Positions 50,163 through 59,735 of a stretch of 64,000 nucleotides of DNA are shown here, in pieces. The stretch is from Desulfobacterales bacterium. Lineage in GTDB: Bacteria > Desulfobacterota > Desulfobacteria > Desulfobacterales > SpSt-501. The translations under genes were made by a program, and so were the position numbers. The notes beneath the pieces were generated by a model. The model did no database searches and was not told the DNA's origin. It saw only the letters and a list, made by a program, of their open reading frames with translations. Every line of letters starts with the position of its first letter. The first letter of the stretch is position 1. The stretch is from the NCBI GenBank assembly GCA_030834695.1, contig JAUQXK010000145.1, forward strand, positions 1 through 64,000. Reading direction: 5' to 3'.

Positions 50163-51188
50163 ATGACGGTGTCCACCGACAAGCAGAAGGCGCTCGAGAA
50201 CGCGATGAGCCAGGTGGAGCGGCAGTTCGGCAAGGGGTCCATCATGAAGCTCGGCAGCCGGCCGATCGTGAGCGTTCCGGTCATTTCCACCAGTTCGCTG
50301 GCGCTCGACAAGGCGCTGGGCATCGGAGGGCTTCCGCGCGGCCGGGTGGTGGAGATCTTCGGACCGGAGGCTTCCGGGAAGACCACGCTGGCGCTGCATG
50401 CGGTGGCCGAGGCCCAAAAGCAGGAGGGCATCGCCGCCTTCATCGACGCCGAACACGCGCTGGACACCGTCTATGCCAAAAAGCTCGGCGTCAATTGCGA
50501 CGAGTTGCTCGTCTCGCAGCCCGATACCGGCGAGCAGGCCCTCGAAATCGCCGACATGCTGGTGCGCAGCGGCGCCATCGATGTTTTGGTGGTGGATTCG
50601 GTCGCGGCGCTGGTGCCGCGGGCGGAGATCGAAGGCGAGATGGGGGACGCCCACATGGGGCTGCAGGCGCGCTTGATGTCCCAGGCGCTGCGCAAACTCA
50701 CCGGCACCATCAGCAAGACCAACACCTGCGTCATCTTCATCAATCAGATGCGCATGAAAATCGGGGTCGTCTTCGGCAACCCCGAGACCACCACCGGCGG
50801 TAACGCGTTGAAATTCTATGCCTCGGTGCGCCTGGATATCCGCCGGACGAACACCCTCAAAGAGGGTCAGGATATCATCGGCAACCGCACCCGCGTACGG
50901 GTCGTCAAGAACAAGCTGGCACCGCCCTTCATGGAGGCCGAATTCGACGTCATTTACGGCGAAGGCATTTCACGCATCGGGGATCTGATCGACGCAGGGG
51001 CCGAGCAGGGCATCATCGAAAAAAGCGGCGCCTGGTACTCGTTCGGCGGAGAGCGCATCGGCCAGGGCCGGGAAAACGTTAAACGGTTCCTGACCGATCA
51101 TCCCGACATCTTCGAAACGATTTACGGCAAGACGCGCGAGGCGTTGGGGCTGGGGGCGAAAGGCAAGGACGCCCAGGGGGAGGAGTAA
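50163..51188 (+). CDS. recA: recombinase RecA
   Basis: RecA pairs single-stranded DNA with homologous duplex and triggers LexA cleavage. The 341-residue protein shows GPEASGKTT (Walker A), the [20 protein letters not shown] segment, the DNA-binding loop L2 with [11 protein letters not shown], and the [13 protein letters not shown] region. ATG 50163 follows an AAGGAGGAG Shine-Dalgarno sequence; a TTG-led extension to 50127 is unlikely. alaS follows four bases later, so the two are one operon, with no recX between. Confidence 0.98.
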   Translation: MTVSTDKQKALENAMSQVERQFGKGSIMKLGSRPIVSVPVISTSSLALDKALGIGGLPRGRVVEIFGPEASGKTTLALHAVAEAQKQEGIAAFIDAEHALDTVYAKKLGVNCDELLVSQPDTGEQALEIADMLVRSGAIDVLVVDSVAALVPRAEIEGEMGDAHMGLQARLMSQALRKLTGTISKTNTCVIFINQMRMKIGVVFGNPETTTGGNALKFYASVRLDIRRTNTLKEGQDIIGNRTRVRVVKNKLAPPFMEAEFDVIYGEGISRIGDLIDAGAEQGIIEKSGAWYSFGGERIGQGRENVKRFLTDHPDIFETIYGKTREALGLGAKGKDAQGEE

Positions 51189-51192
51189 TCGA

Positions 51193-53820
51193 ATGACCGG
51201 CAACGAAGCGCGCAGGACGTTTCTCGACTATTTCAAACAGCACGGCCATCAGGTGGTGCGCAGTTCATCGCTGGTCCCGCACGACGACCCGACCCTGTTG
51301 TTCATCAACGCGGGCATGGTGCAATTCAAGCGCGTGTTTTTGGGCGAGGAGAAGCGGGACTACGTGCGGGCCACGACCTCTCAGAAATGTGTACGGGCGG
51401 GCGGCAAGCACAACGACCTGGAGAACGTGGGGTACACCGCTCGGCATCACACGTTTTTCGAGATGCTGGGCAATTTTTCGTTCGGCGACTATTTCAAGGA
51501 GCGGGCGATCGTGTTCGCCTGGGATCTGCTCACCAACGGCTACCGGCTGCCGGCGGACAAACTCTACGCATCGATCTATCTCGATGACGAAGAGGCATAT
51601 GGGCTGTGGCGCAGCGCGGTGGGCCTGCCGGACCACCGCATCGTGCGCTTCGGGGAGAAGGACAACTTCTGGTCCATGGGCGACACCGGTCCCTGCGGTC
51701 CCTGCTCCGAAATCATCATCGATCGCGGCGACGCCTACGGCTGCCGGCGGCCGGAGTGCGCCGTCGGCTGTGACTGCGACCGGTTCCTGGAGATCTGGAA
51801 CCTGGTGTTCATGCAGTTCAACCGCGATGCGTCCGGTTCCATGACGCCGCTGCCCAAACCCAGCATCGATACCGGCATGGGCCTGGAACGCATCACCTCC
51901 GTCGTACAGAACGTCAACACCAATTTCGACACGGATCTCATCCGGCCCATCATCCGCCGCACCGAGGAGATGACCGGGACGGCGTTCGGCCAAAGCGAGG
52001 CCGCCGACGTCGCCATGAAGGTCATCGCGGACCACAGCCGCGCCGCGGTGTTCCTGATCGGCGACGGGATCCTGCCCTCCAACGAGGGCCGCGGCTATGT
52101 TTTGCGGCGCATCATGCGCCGCGCGATCCGCTACGGCCGTAACATCGGCTTGACTCGCCCCTTCCTGCACGAGACCGGCCGGGTGGTCTGCGACCTCATG
52201 CGGGCGGCCTACCCCGAGCTGAGCGAAGCCGAAGCCTTCATCACCAACGTCATCGTCAACGAGGAACAGCGGTTTCTGAATACCCTGGATACCGGGCTGA
52301 AGCAGCTGAACGAAACCCTGGCGGATCTCAAGGCGCGCGGTCAGACCGAAGTGCCGGGAACGGTCATCTTCAAGCTTTACGACACCTTCGGTTTCCCCGC
52401 GGACATCGTGCGCGACGTCGTGCGCGACGAACAGATGACTCTGGACATGGACGGCTTCGACCGCGAAATGGAAGGACAGCGGGCCAAGTCCCGCACCGTA
52501 GCGGCGTTCACCCGTATCGGCGATGCCTACAAGAGCCTTTCGGCGAGCGGGTTCAGACCCGAATTCACGGGGTACGACCTGCTGACGGGCGAGTCGCGAG
52601 CCGTGCTGCTGGTCGCCCATGATCAGGAGATTCTCGACGCCGTCGCCGACAGCGAGGTGTCCGTGGTCACCGAGCGCACCCCGTTCTATGCGGAGTCCGG
52701 CGGTCAGGTCGGCGACGTCGGGCGCATCATCGGGCCGGAGGGCGAAATGGTGGTGAACGCCACCCTGAAAGACCCGACCGGCCTGATCATCCACAAGGGC
52801 CGCCTGCGGTCCGGCCGCCTGCGCAAGGGCGATGTCCTGACGCTGCTGGTGGATGCCGCCGCTCGGGAGGCGACGGCACGCAACCACACCGCCACCCACC
52901 TCCTGCACGCGGCCCTGCGCGGCGTGCTGGGCGAGCATGTCAAACAAGCGGGTTCGCTGGTGGCGCCCGACCGGCTGCGCTTCGACTTCACGCATTTCTC
53001 CCCGGTCGACGCCGAAACCCTCGACCGCATCGAATCCCAGGTCAACCAGCGCATCCGGGCCAACGTGCCGACGCACGTCGCGGAGATGGCGGCGGAAGAG
53101 GCGTTCAAGAGCGGGGCCATGGCCCTTTTCGAAGAAAAATACGGAGACCGGGTGCGGGTGGTCTCCCTGGCGGACATCAGCAAGGAGCTATGCGGCGGCA
53201 CGCACACGGCCCGGACCGGCGACATCGGCTTGTTCAAGATCGTTTCCGAAAGCAGCGTGGCGGCCGGCGTGCGCCGAATCGAGGCGCTGACGGGGAATGC
53301 GGCGGTGGCGTTCGTTCAGACCATGGCCCGCAATCTGCTGGAGGCCGCCCATTTGCTTAAGGAGAAACCCGAGGCGCTGACGCAGCGCATCGCCAAAGTG
53401 GTTGCGGACGTGAAGGCCCTGGAACGGGAGATCGAGCAGTTGAAGGGGCGCCTGTCCTCGGCAGCGGTGGCGGATGCCGGCGCCGATGTTCTGGACCTGA
53501 ACGGCGTCGGCGTCTTGGTGAAGAAAGTCGCGGCCGATTCACCGGCCGCTCTGCGGGACCTGATGGACCGCTTCAAGGATCGGATCCAATCCGGCGTCGT
53601 GGTCCTAGGCAGCGCCAGCGACGCCAAGGTGATGCTGATTGCCGGAGTAACCAAAAACCTCACCGGCCGGTTCCATGCCGGCAACATCATCCAGCAGGCG
53701 GCCGCGTTGGTCGGCGGCCGTGGCGGCGGCCGCCCCGACATGGCTCAGGCCGGCGGCTCGCAGCCCGAGAACCTGGATGCGGCACTGGCCAAAGCGCTGG
53801 AGATCATTCGAAGCGGGTGA
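51193..53820 (+). CDS. alaS: alanine-tRNA ligase
   Basis: AlaRS charges tRNA(Ala) and hydrolyses mischarged Ser- or Gly-tRNA(Ala). The 875-residue protein has the class II catalytic core (FINAGMVQFKRVFLG, then MGDTGPCGPCSEI, GMGLERITSV), the editing domain with HTATHLLHAALR and CGGTH zinc ligands, and a C-terminal DHHA1 domain (GGRGGGRPDMAQAGG). GGGGAGGAG precedes the ATG, overlapping the end of recA. The gene ends 14 bases before the convergent dapB. Confidence 0.98.
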   Translation: MTGNEARRTFLDYFKQHGHQVVRSSSLVPHDDPTLLFINAGMVQFKRVFLGEEKRDYVRATTSQKCVRAGGKHNDLENVGYTARHHTFFEMLGNFSFGDYFKERAIVFAWDLLTNGYRLPADKLYASIYLDDEEAYGLWRSAVGLPDHRIVRFGEKDNFWSMGDTGPCGPCSEIIIDRGDAYGCRRPECAVGCDCDRFLEIWNLVFMQFNRDASGSMTPLPKPSIDTGMGLERITSVVQNVNTNFDTDLIRPIIRRTEEMTGTAFGQSEAADVAMKVIADHSRAAVFLIGDGILPSNEGRGYVLRRIMRRAIRYGRNIGLTRPFLHETGRVVCDLMRAAYPELSEAEAFITNVIVNEEQRFLNTLDTGLKQLNETLADLKARGQTEVPGTVIFKLYDTFGFPADIVRDVVRDEQMTLDMDGFDREMEGQRAKSRTVAAFTRIGDAYKSLSASGFRPEFTGYDLLTGESRAVLLVAHDQEILDAVADSEVSVVTERTPFYAESGGQVGDVGRIIGPEGEMVVNATLKDPTGLIIHKGRLRSGRLRKGDVLTLLVDAAAREATARNHTATHLLHAALRGVLGEHVKQAGSLVAPDRLRFDFTHFSPVDAETLDRIESQVNQRIRANVPTHVAEMAAEEAFKSGAMALFEEKYGDRVRVVSLADISKELCGGTHTARTGDIGLFKIVSESSVAAGVRRIEALTGNAAVAFVQTMARNLLEAAHLLKEKPEALTQRIAKVVADVKALEREIEQLKGRLSSAAVADAGADVLDLNGVGVLVKKVAADSPAALRDLMDRFKDRIQSGVVVLGSASDAKVMLIAGVTKNLTGRFHAGNIIQQAAALVGGRGGGRPDMAQAGGSQPENLDAALAKALEIIRSG

Positions 53821-53834
53821 GGCGTGCCGCCGGC

Positions 53835-54665
53835 TCACGTTCCCCTGAGCACGTCGATCATGGTGAAGACCCGGCCGCGTGCTCCGGCGGCGATTTTCCG
53901 GTCCAGATAGGCGAGCGCATCCAGGGTGCCGAGCGCGTAAATCTCCCGGCCGTTCACGTTGTGAGTGAACTCGAAGCGGACCGTGCCGTCCGCCGAAACC
54001 AGGGTGTAGGTGTGCCAGCCGTGGCCGCCGATGTGCTCATCGGGGATGCCCCAGTTGGCTTTCTGGGTCTGGGGGTCGCGTTCCATGCGGATCTGCTCGG
54101 CGCTGAAAGGAACCCCCAGACGGTTGAAGTAATGGACCATGGCCCGGGCGGTGCCGCTGGTGTCGGCCTTGCCCTGCTGGTGGCTTTCCCGGATGTCCAA
54201 GCGGTAGCCCTTGAACAGATCCGGAAAGGTCTGGGCCGCGAACTCCATCATGGCCTGGAAGCCGACGATCTGTTTGGCCATGTTGGGCGCGATCACGGCG
54301 GCGATGTCTGAACGGCGCACCGTGTCTTCCAGTTCCTGGCGGTTGCCGCCGGTGGTGCCCATCACGAACGGCAGACGGTGGCGGCAGTAGAATTCGGCAT
54401 TGGCGTTGACCGCGGTGGGATGGGTGTAGTCAACGCTCAGAAAAGAGCCATGCGTTCGCCGCAGCTCCGGCAGGGCCGCTTCGCGACCGTCGGGCTGCAG
54501 GAGACGTACGGCCGCATCCTCCACGCCCGCCTCCGTTTCCTGAATCTCCGATCCGGTGAACGAGCAGGGGATGAGCCTGAAACGCGGATCGGACAGTACG
54601 TGCCGCGCGACGACGCCGGCGACCTTGCCCGGCAGGCCGTTGACCATGACGGCAATGGATGGCAT
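53835..54665 (-). CDS. dapB: 4-hydroxy-tetrahydrodipicolinate reductase, plant-type
   Basis: DapB reduces hydroxy-tetrahydrodipicolinate with NAD(P)H in lysine and diaminopimelate synthesis. The 276-residue protein has the plant-type variant features: N-terminal IAVMVNGLPGKV in place of GAAGRMG, and the active-site segment IRESHQQGKADTSGTARA. VDYTHPTAVNAN and VMGTTGGNRQ are the substrate-proximal strands. A GGAGG precedes the ATG. It is followed by no operon partner; the next gene downstream is convergent. Confidence 0.9.
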   Translation of the reverse strand: MPSIAVMVNGLPGKVAGVVARHVLSDPRFRLIPCSFTGSEIQETEAGVEDAAVRLLQPDGREAALPELRRTHGSFLSVDYTHPTAVNANAEFYCRHRLPFVMGTTGGNRQELEDTVRRSDIAAVIAPNMAKQIVGFQAMMEFAAQTFPDLFKGYRLDIRESHQQGKADTSGTARAMVHYFNRLGVPFSAEQIRMERDPQTQKANWGIPDEHIGGHGWHTYTLVSADGTVRFEFTHNVNGREIYALGTLDALAYLDRKIAAGARGRVFTMIDVLRGT

Positions 54666-54696
54666 GGGAAATCCTCCTGGTTTGATGGGTTGGCGG

Positions 54697-56394
54697 CTAC
54701 TTCGGCGGACCGCTCAATTTTGCAGACGCCTGGGAAGCCCACCGCTGCAGCTTCGGAAATGCCGGTGGTTCAAAGCCCGCCAATCGGGTCTCAAGGCTGC
54801 GCAGGGCGGCCGGAATGTAACGGGCGAACTGCGTCTTGCCCTTCCGGGTCGATAGAAAGCCGTACGCCCCCAGAACCTGCAGGTTGCGCGCCAGTGCACA
54901 GTAGTCGAATTTACGGCGGAATCGCGCGGGATCGACCGGCCGACGCAGGGCCATGCGCCGGAGGGCGTATTCGATCAGGGCGTCCTGTTCATCCGGCGCC
55001 AGCTCGACGTACGGGTCGATCAGCAGCGCGGCCAGATCGTATTGCGGCGGGCCCAGCCGGCCGCCCTGGAAGTCGATGAAATAGAATCGCCCGCCTTTGA
55101 CCATGATGTTGCGCGACTGACAGTCGCGGTGCATGAACCCCGGTTCGCCGCCCTCCAGAGCACCGTCCGCGATGCGGTTGAATTCGTCGCTGAACGTATC
55201 GTCCACCGGCAGCCCGGCATAGCCGACCAGGAACGCGTCGCGGAAGTACCGGCATTCGCGCTCGAGGACGACCTCGCGGGTATAGGCCGGCGTCTGGAAG
55301 GTCCAGGCCGGGTCAAACCCCCGGGCGCCGTCGATCGCCATGCGGATGACCTCGTCGATCACGGTGCGGTAGGCGGCGAGGACCTGTCTGCGGTTCGACT
55401 GCGCCTGCACCAGGCTCTGGAGGCTGGTGTCCCCGAGGTCCTCCAGGAAGACCAGTCCCGCAAACGTATCGGCGAAATAAATGGCCGGAACCGGAACCTG
55501 CCGGTTCATCAAATGGCGGCCGATGGCCACGAATGCGTCCACTTCGGCGACCCCCGTCGCGTTGCGCAGGCCATGGTCCGCCAGAACCATTGACCCGCCT
55601 GCGCTTTTCCAGCGCGACCACTGTCGGTCGGAGCCGTCCCCCGCGATTCGCTCCACGTCGAATCCATCCGGCCTGCTTCCGGGACAGGTCCCTTGCCAGG
55701 CTTCCCGCGCCGATGCCTCGACCGCGGTTGACCGATAGCGCGCTTCGGTTCCCAGGTCCCGCCAGGCGCCCTGCCCCGGGGCGAAGGCGAGCACAGTTCG
55801 CCCGGCGGCAATCATCGCCCGGAAGGTGTCGATGCTGTTATGGAAGCCATGCTCCGGGATGAAATCGAGGACGACCGGGTCCAGGACCTGGATGCCGGTA
55901 AAGGTGCGTGCGCCGGCCGGCGCGTCGGCGCAAGAGCCTGCAAACGCGCGGACCCGTCCGTCCGGGCCCACTTCGACCTGGTTGAATTCCGGATCGTCGA
56001 CCAGAACCAACGTCGCCGCCGGCCGGCAGCGACGGTGAAATTCGTAGACGGTTCTCAGGTCGATCGTCGAATAAATGTCGGCGTTGATGACCATGAACGG
56101 CCGATGGTCCCAGAAATCGGCCCAATTCTTGATGGCTCCGCCGGTTCCCAGGATGGCGGGTTCGTGGCGCAGAACCACCGGAATGTCGTAGCGCCGAGAG
56201 GCAACGAATGCCTCGATCGGTTCCGGCAGATGATGGGTGTTGACGCCCACGGCTTCACAGCCGGCTTCCGTCAGGTTGCGGATGTGAATGTCCAGCAACG
56301 GCCGCCCGGCCAGCGTGAACAGGGCCTTGGGAGTGGTCAGCGTATGGGGCCGCAGCCGTGTGCCCAGGCCGGCTGCCAGGATAAGGGCTTTCAT
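54697..56394 (-). CDS. fused sugar-nucleotidyltransferase and APH-type sugar kinase (MurU-AmgK-like)
   Basis: A 565-residue two-domain protein. Residues 1-235 are a nucleotidyltransferase (KALILAAGLGTRLRPHT, TPKALFTLAG, GTGGAIKN, VINADI, DLGTEARY) like MurU, which makes UDP-MurNAc from MurNAc-1-phosphate. Residues 250-565 are an aminoglycoside-phosphotransferase-like kinase (VFLEDLGDTSLQ, FMHRDCQSRNIMV, YFIDFQGGRLGPPQYDLAALL) like AmgK, which phosphorylates MurNAc or GlcNAc at the anomeric position. In pseudomonads the two are separate adjacent genes; here they form one chain. ATG 56394 overlaps the plsB stop (ATGA). A NamZ-like muramidase gene lies 4 kb away on the same strand. Substrates are inferred from similarity. 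Confidence 0.82.
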   Translation of the reverse strand: MKALILAAGLGTRLRPHTLTTPKALFTLAGRPLLDIHIRNLTEAGCEAVGVNTHHLPEPIEAFVASRRYDIPVVLRHEPAILGTGGAIKNWADFWDHRPFMVINADIYSTIDLRTVYEFHRRCRPAATLVLVDDPEFNQVEVGPDGRVRAFAGSCADAPAGARTFTGIQVLDPVVLDFIPEHGFHNSIDTFRAMIAAGRTVLAFAPGQGAWRDLGTEARYRSTAVEASAREAWQGTCPGSRPDGFDVERIAGDGSDRQWSRWKSAGGSMVLADHGLRNATGVAEVDAFVAIGRHLMNRQVPVPAIYFADTFAGLVFLEDLGDTSLQSLVQAQSNRRQVLAAYRTVIDEVIRMAIDGARGFDPAWTFQTPAYTREVVLERECRYFRDAFLVGYAGLPVDDTFSDEFNRIADGALEGGEPGFMHRDCQSRNIMVKGGRFYFIDFQGGRLGPPQYDLAALLIDPYVELAPDEQDALIEYALRRMALRRPVDPARFRRKFDYCALARNLQVLGAYGFLSTRKGKTQFARYIPAALRSLETRLAGFEPPAFPKLQRWASQASAKLSGPPK

Positions 56395-59030
56395 GGCTTC
56401 AGACACCGCAAGGCGTTTTCGATGGCGCTCGCGCAGCGCTCCAACGCCTCGGCGCCCTCAGCGCCCCTGAAGGCCTGGCTCGAGAAGAATTCCAGGGCGT
56501 TTTCGTAGGCCACCTTGGACAGCGCTTCGCGCTGCCCAATCTCCTTGTGGCGGTACATCCGGCTGCCGTGAGAGGCAATCTTGCGGACCCGATCCTTGGT
56601 TTCTTCGGCCGCCGCCGGGCTGTGGCGGAGATAGCTGAGAACCACCCAATAGGATTCCAGAAACGTTTTCACAAACATCGCAAAGAGTCTCAGCTTGCGA
56701 AACCCGACGGCGGTGACATTGTAAGTGTCCGGCAGGCTGGGATGCGGAATCAGCACGGCTTCTTCGATCAAGCGGTTGAGCGCCGCCCGCAGATGAACTT
56801 CGGCCGGGGCGTCGGCGTCGAAGACGAATTCGTAGCGTAAGAGGTCCTGCAGGAATTCATAACGGGTGTGAAGATCGCAGGCTGAAAACTGAAAGGCATC
56901 CTCCTGCAGGATGGCCAGCGCCGTGAACGCGGTCGGAATGAAAAATGCCACGCACGTATTTTTGTAGTACTCCAAAAGCGGGCGTTTGGCTTCCCTGAGA
57001 AGGTAGCCGGCCGGATGATCGGCGTTCTGGAAATTCTCGTCGGCAAGCTCCAGGATCCGGCGCTGGGCATAGGATTCCAGAGCGTGGTGGGCGGCCCGGC
57101 GGTGGTCCAAGATCAGGGTGTCGGCCAGTTTCGCCCCGATGGCATAGAGGTGATTCATGTAGAGCTCTACGACCACCATGATCTCCTCACGGTCGAGGCG
57201 TTCGCGGCCGCTGTTCAGGATGGCGGCGGCGGTGAGGGCGTGCGGAGTGACGACGCTCACCTGGTTGATGGCATGGACGATGCGGTGGCCGAGGCCGCGG
57301 CAGAACATACCGAAATCCTTGAGGGGCATCGCTCCGAGAGATCCGCCGCCATGACCCGCCAGGTCGTTCACGGATATCGGCGCCGCAAATTGAAGGTAGA
57401 CCTTGCCGTAGCGCCGCTGCAGGAATTTGCGGGCCTTGATCACCTGCCAGATATTTTCCGGTTTCTTTTGCCCGCCCTCGATCTCGTGCAGGTAGGAGGT
57501 CTCCTCGAGCACGCGGTCGTAGCCGATGGACACTGGAACGAAAATCAAATCCCCGCAGGCGCCGTTTTTTTGAGCGGTCAACAGCATGGAGAGCAGCCCC
57601 AGCTTCGGCAGAAGCACCTTGCCGGTGCGGCTGCGGCCGCCTTCGATGAATTGCTCGATGGAGAAGCCTTCTTCGAGAACCTTGTGCACATACTCCGCGA
57701 AGGCCCGCGCATAGAGGACGGCGCCCTTGAAGGTCCGCCGGATGAAAAACGCACCTCCCCGGCGGAAGAGCGGGCCGATCGGCCAGAATGAAAGGTTTTT
57801 GCCGGCGGCGACCAGCGGGCAGGGCTGGTCGTGGTGATAGAGCACGTAGGACAGCAGCAGGTAGTCGACATGGCTTTTATGCGAGGGCACAAAAACGATC
57901 GGCCCCCGCAAGGCCATGCGTTTGACCGCCGCCAGCCCTTCTGTATCGAGCGCGACTCCGTCGAAAATGGTGCGGAAAATCCATCCGACAATGGCCGAGT
58001 AGAATCGGATCCAGTTGGGGTTCAGAGCCGCCGCGATTTCATCGATGTAATCGCCGGCCTTGGCGCGGACCTCTGCCAGCGGGAGCTGGTGGCTCTCGGC
58101 ATGGGCCTGCATAAACTGTTGGAAGCGCTCGCCGGTCAGGATGCTTTCTTTCAACTCGGCGCGCGACTTGAGCACCGGGCCAGTAATGCTCTGGCGGTGA
58201 CGGCTGATCTGGGCCAGAATCTCACCGCGCAGAATGGCCGCCTGATAATCGCTGCGATGGGCTGCAATCTCAGCGCGCGCCAGAAAGCGGCGCATATCGA
58301 TGGGCGGCGATAATTCGACGAATACGTTGCCCGGGTTCTTAAACAGAGACGTCAACAGCCGCAGCCGCCCCGGTTCATCCTCCGTGCCAAAGAGCATATC
58401 CATTAGCCTCAAGCGCGCCCGCCGGGGGTTTCGGCTGAAAAACATCAGTTGCGGAACGAGCAGGATCGGACGATCGATCCTCTTTTGAAGCGAGATCAGA
58501 AATTCAACCGGGTCGACGCGCGGCCGCCGAAAGCGATGCCAGAACCGTCGTTTTTCGATCAGGGTCAGAAACCCGGCCTGCCCCTGCAGCAGTTGGTTTT
58601 CCATGAAGCCGTTGGCCATCGGATCGGGCATCCGTCGGAGGTGCCAAAGACTGTCCGCGCACGCCAGCAGGATTCGGAGCATCCGCGCCAGCGGCTGCCA
58701 GACGAACAGTCGGCACCTGAGGCCGATCGTGGGGAACGGCAGGCCCATGGCGGCGTACCGTGTGTAGGCGAACAGAAAGGCGAAGGCGCATTGGAACCGC
58801 GTGGTGAAAACGACGATGGCGTCCGACGGAAGATCCCGCAACACGCCGGCCTGATGCGTTTCTAAACGGATTCCCGAATAAAAAAGCTTCAAAGCCAGCG
58901 ACATTAAGCGGCCCAAGCGGCTGGGCAGAACGTTCGGATAGTGGTGGCGGCTGCCTTGAAGGACTCGGTTCATCCACTTGCGGATAGCTCCGGTCGGAGG
59001 AGTCGGCGACTGATTTTCAGGCAGATCCAT
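56391..59030 (-). CDS. plsB: glycerol-3-phosphate acyltransferase PlsB
   Basis: PlsB acylates the 1-position of glycerol-3-phosphate at the inner membrane, starting phospholipid synthesis. The 879-residue protein is as long as the E. coli enzyme. The acyltransferase boxes are present: FVPSHKSHVDYLLLSY (HX4D), GGAFFIRRTFKG, FIEGGRSRTGK, and FVPVSIGYDRVLEE. The first residues are unlike E. coli. ATG 59030 (MDLPENQ) is chosen; the frame is open to an ATG at 59084, and neither has a good Shine-Dalgarno sequence. It is coupled to the MurU-AmgK-like gene. Confidence 0.93.
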   Translation of the reverse strand: MDLPENQSPTPPTGAIRKWMNRVLQGSRHHYPNVLPSRLGRLMSLALKLFYSGIRLETHQAGVLRDLPSDAIVVFTTRFQCAFAFLFAYTRYAAMGLPFPTIGLRCRLFVWQPLARMLRILLACADSLWHLRRMPDPMANGFMENQLLQGQAGFLTLIEKRRFWHRFRRPRVDPVEFLISLQKRIDRPILLVPQLMFFSRNPRRARLRLMDMLFGTEDEPGRLRLLTSLFKNPGNVFVELSPPIDMRRFLARAEIAAHRSDYQAAILRGEILAQISRHRQSITGPVLKSRAELKESILTGERFQQFMQAHAESHQLPLAEVRAKAGDYIDEIAAALNPNWIRFYSAIVGWIFRTIFDGVALDTEGLAAVKRMALRGPIVFVPSHKSHVDYLLLSYVLYHHDQPCPLVAAGKNLSFWPIGPLFRRGGAFFIRRTFKGAVLYARAFAEYVHKVLEEGFSIEQFIEGGRSRTGKVLLPKLGLLSMLLTAQKNGACGDLIFVPVSIGYDRVLEETSYLHEIEGGQKKPENIWQVIKARKFLQRRYGKVYLQFAAPISVNDLAGHGGGSLGAMPLKDFGMFCRGLGHRIVHAINQVSVVTPHALTAAAILNSGRERLDREEIMVVVELYMNHLYAIGAKLADTLILDHRRAAHHALESYAQRRILELADENFQNADHPAGYLLREAKRPLLEYYKNTCVAFFIPTAFTALAILQEDAFQFSACDLHTRYEFLQDLLRYEFVFDADAPAEVHLRAALNRLIEEAVLIPHPSLPDTYNVTAVGFRKLRLFAMFVKTFLESYWVVLSYLRHSPAAAEETKDRVRKIASHGSRMYRHKEIGQREALSKVAYENALEFFSSQAFRGAEGAEALERCASAIENALRCLKP

Positions 59031-59224
59031 GGTGTTTCGCTCGGAGGTTGAAGCAGGGCTTTGCCGACGATCGGCTTGCGCCATTGAGCGGCGACATGGC
59101 GATGGGTTTCCGTAACAGAGTCCTCCGATTTTTGCAACTTTCGCTGGGCGCTAACTCTCCGAAAGCGTTTCGTATCCTCGGATGCCGTCCGGTGGAAGCC
59201 GACGCGATGATTCGCAAATTGGCC

Positions 59225-59253
59225 TTGTCAGAGGCTCGGGGCTGTGTTATAAG
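59225..59253 (+). promoter_or_regulatory. sigma-70 promoter for the small membrane protein gene
   Basis: TTGTCA (59225-59230) and TATAAG (59248-59253) lie 17 bases apart, each with five of six consensus matches. The start near 59260 gives a leader of about 140 bases before ATG 59399, unusually long for such a small gene. Confidence 0.65.
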
Positions 59254-59398
59254 TGACAACATTGCTTTTTTTTAGTGCGGTCGGTTCAATCACCGCGTCG
59301 CACTCCGATCGAGTTTCCGCAAGCTTGCGATAAGAGGCATCGTCCATTTTTCACAAAAAATCACGTTTGGCACAAGCAGGAAAGGAGAAGACAGCGTT

Positions 59399-59686
59399 AT
59401 GAAAACTTTGATTGGCGGTGCGGTGGCGGCGGCGTTGGGCCTGATCGGCCTCGGTTTCTGGTGGAAAGAGTTTTTGATGGTCCTGGGTGGAACCATTCCG
59501 GCGGTTTTGCTTTTGGGCGGCGGCCTGGCGATTTATCTCGGTTTTGACGAAATGAAAGACACCTGGAAGAAAGACGAACCGGTCGCCTCTGCGGTGACGG
59601 CCGACGATCTGGAAAAGTACAAGAGCGAGATCTCCGATCTCAAGAGAGAGCTCGATGGCCTGAAAGCGGATAAAAAATCCGATTAG
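59399..59686 (+). CDS. small membrane protein with C-terminal coiled coil, hypothetical
   Basis: A 95-residue protein with an AAGGAGAAG Shine-Dalgarno sequence. Two hydrophobic segments (LIGGAVAAALGLIGLGFWW and FLMVLGGTIPAVLLLGGGLAIYLG) form a helical hairpin. The last 40 residues are charged and heptad-like (ADDLEKYKSEISDLKRELDGL), a probable coiled coil in the cytoplasm. No family name is recognised. It is transcribed alone from a strong-looking promoter and ends at a hairpin terminator, so steady expression is likely. Confidence 0.75.
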   Translation: MKTLIGGAVAAALGLIGLGFWWKEFLMVLGGTIPAVLLLGGGLAIYLGFDEMKDTWKKDEPVASAVTADDLEKYKSEISDLKRELDGLKADKKSD

Positions 59687-59699
59687 CGTCAACCGCCAT

Positions 59700-59735
59700 C
59701 GGAGCCCGGCGTTCCGCCTTTGCCGCCGGGCTCCG
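59700..59735. terminator. hairpin between convergent genes
   Basis: An 11-base-pair perfect GC stem (CGGAGCCCGGC with GCCGGGCTCCG) occupies almost the entire gap between the small membrane protein gene and the rnhA-like gene. The T-tract is weak (GTTATCTG). It probably serves the plus-strand gene, and possibly both. Confidence 0.65.
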
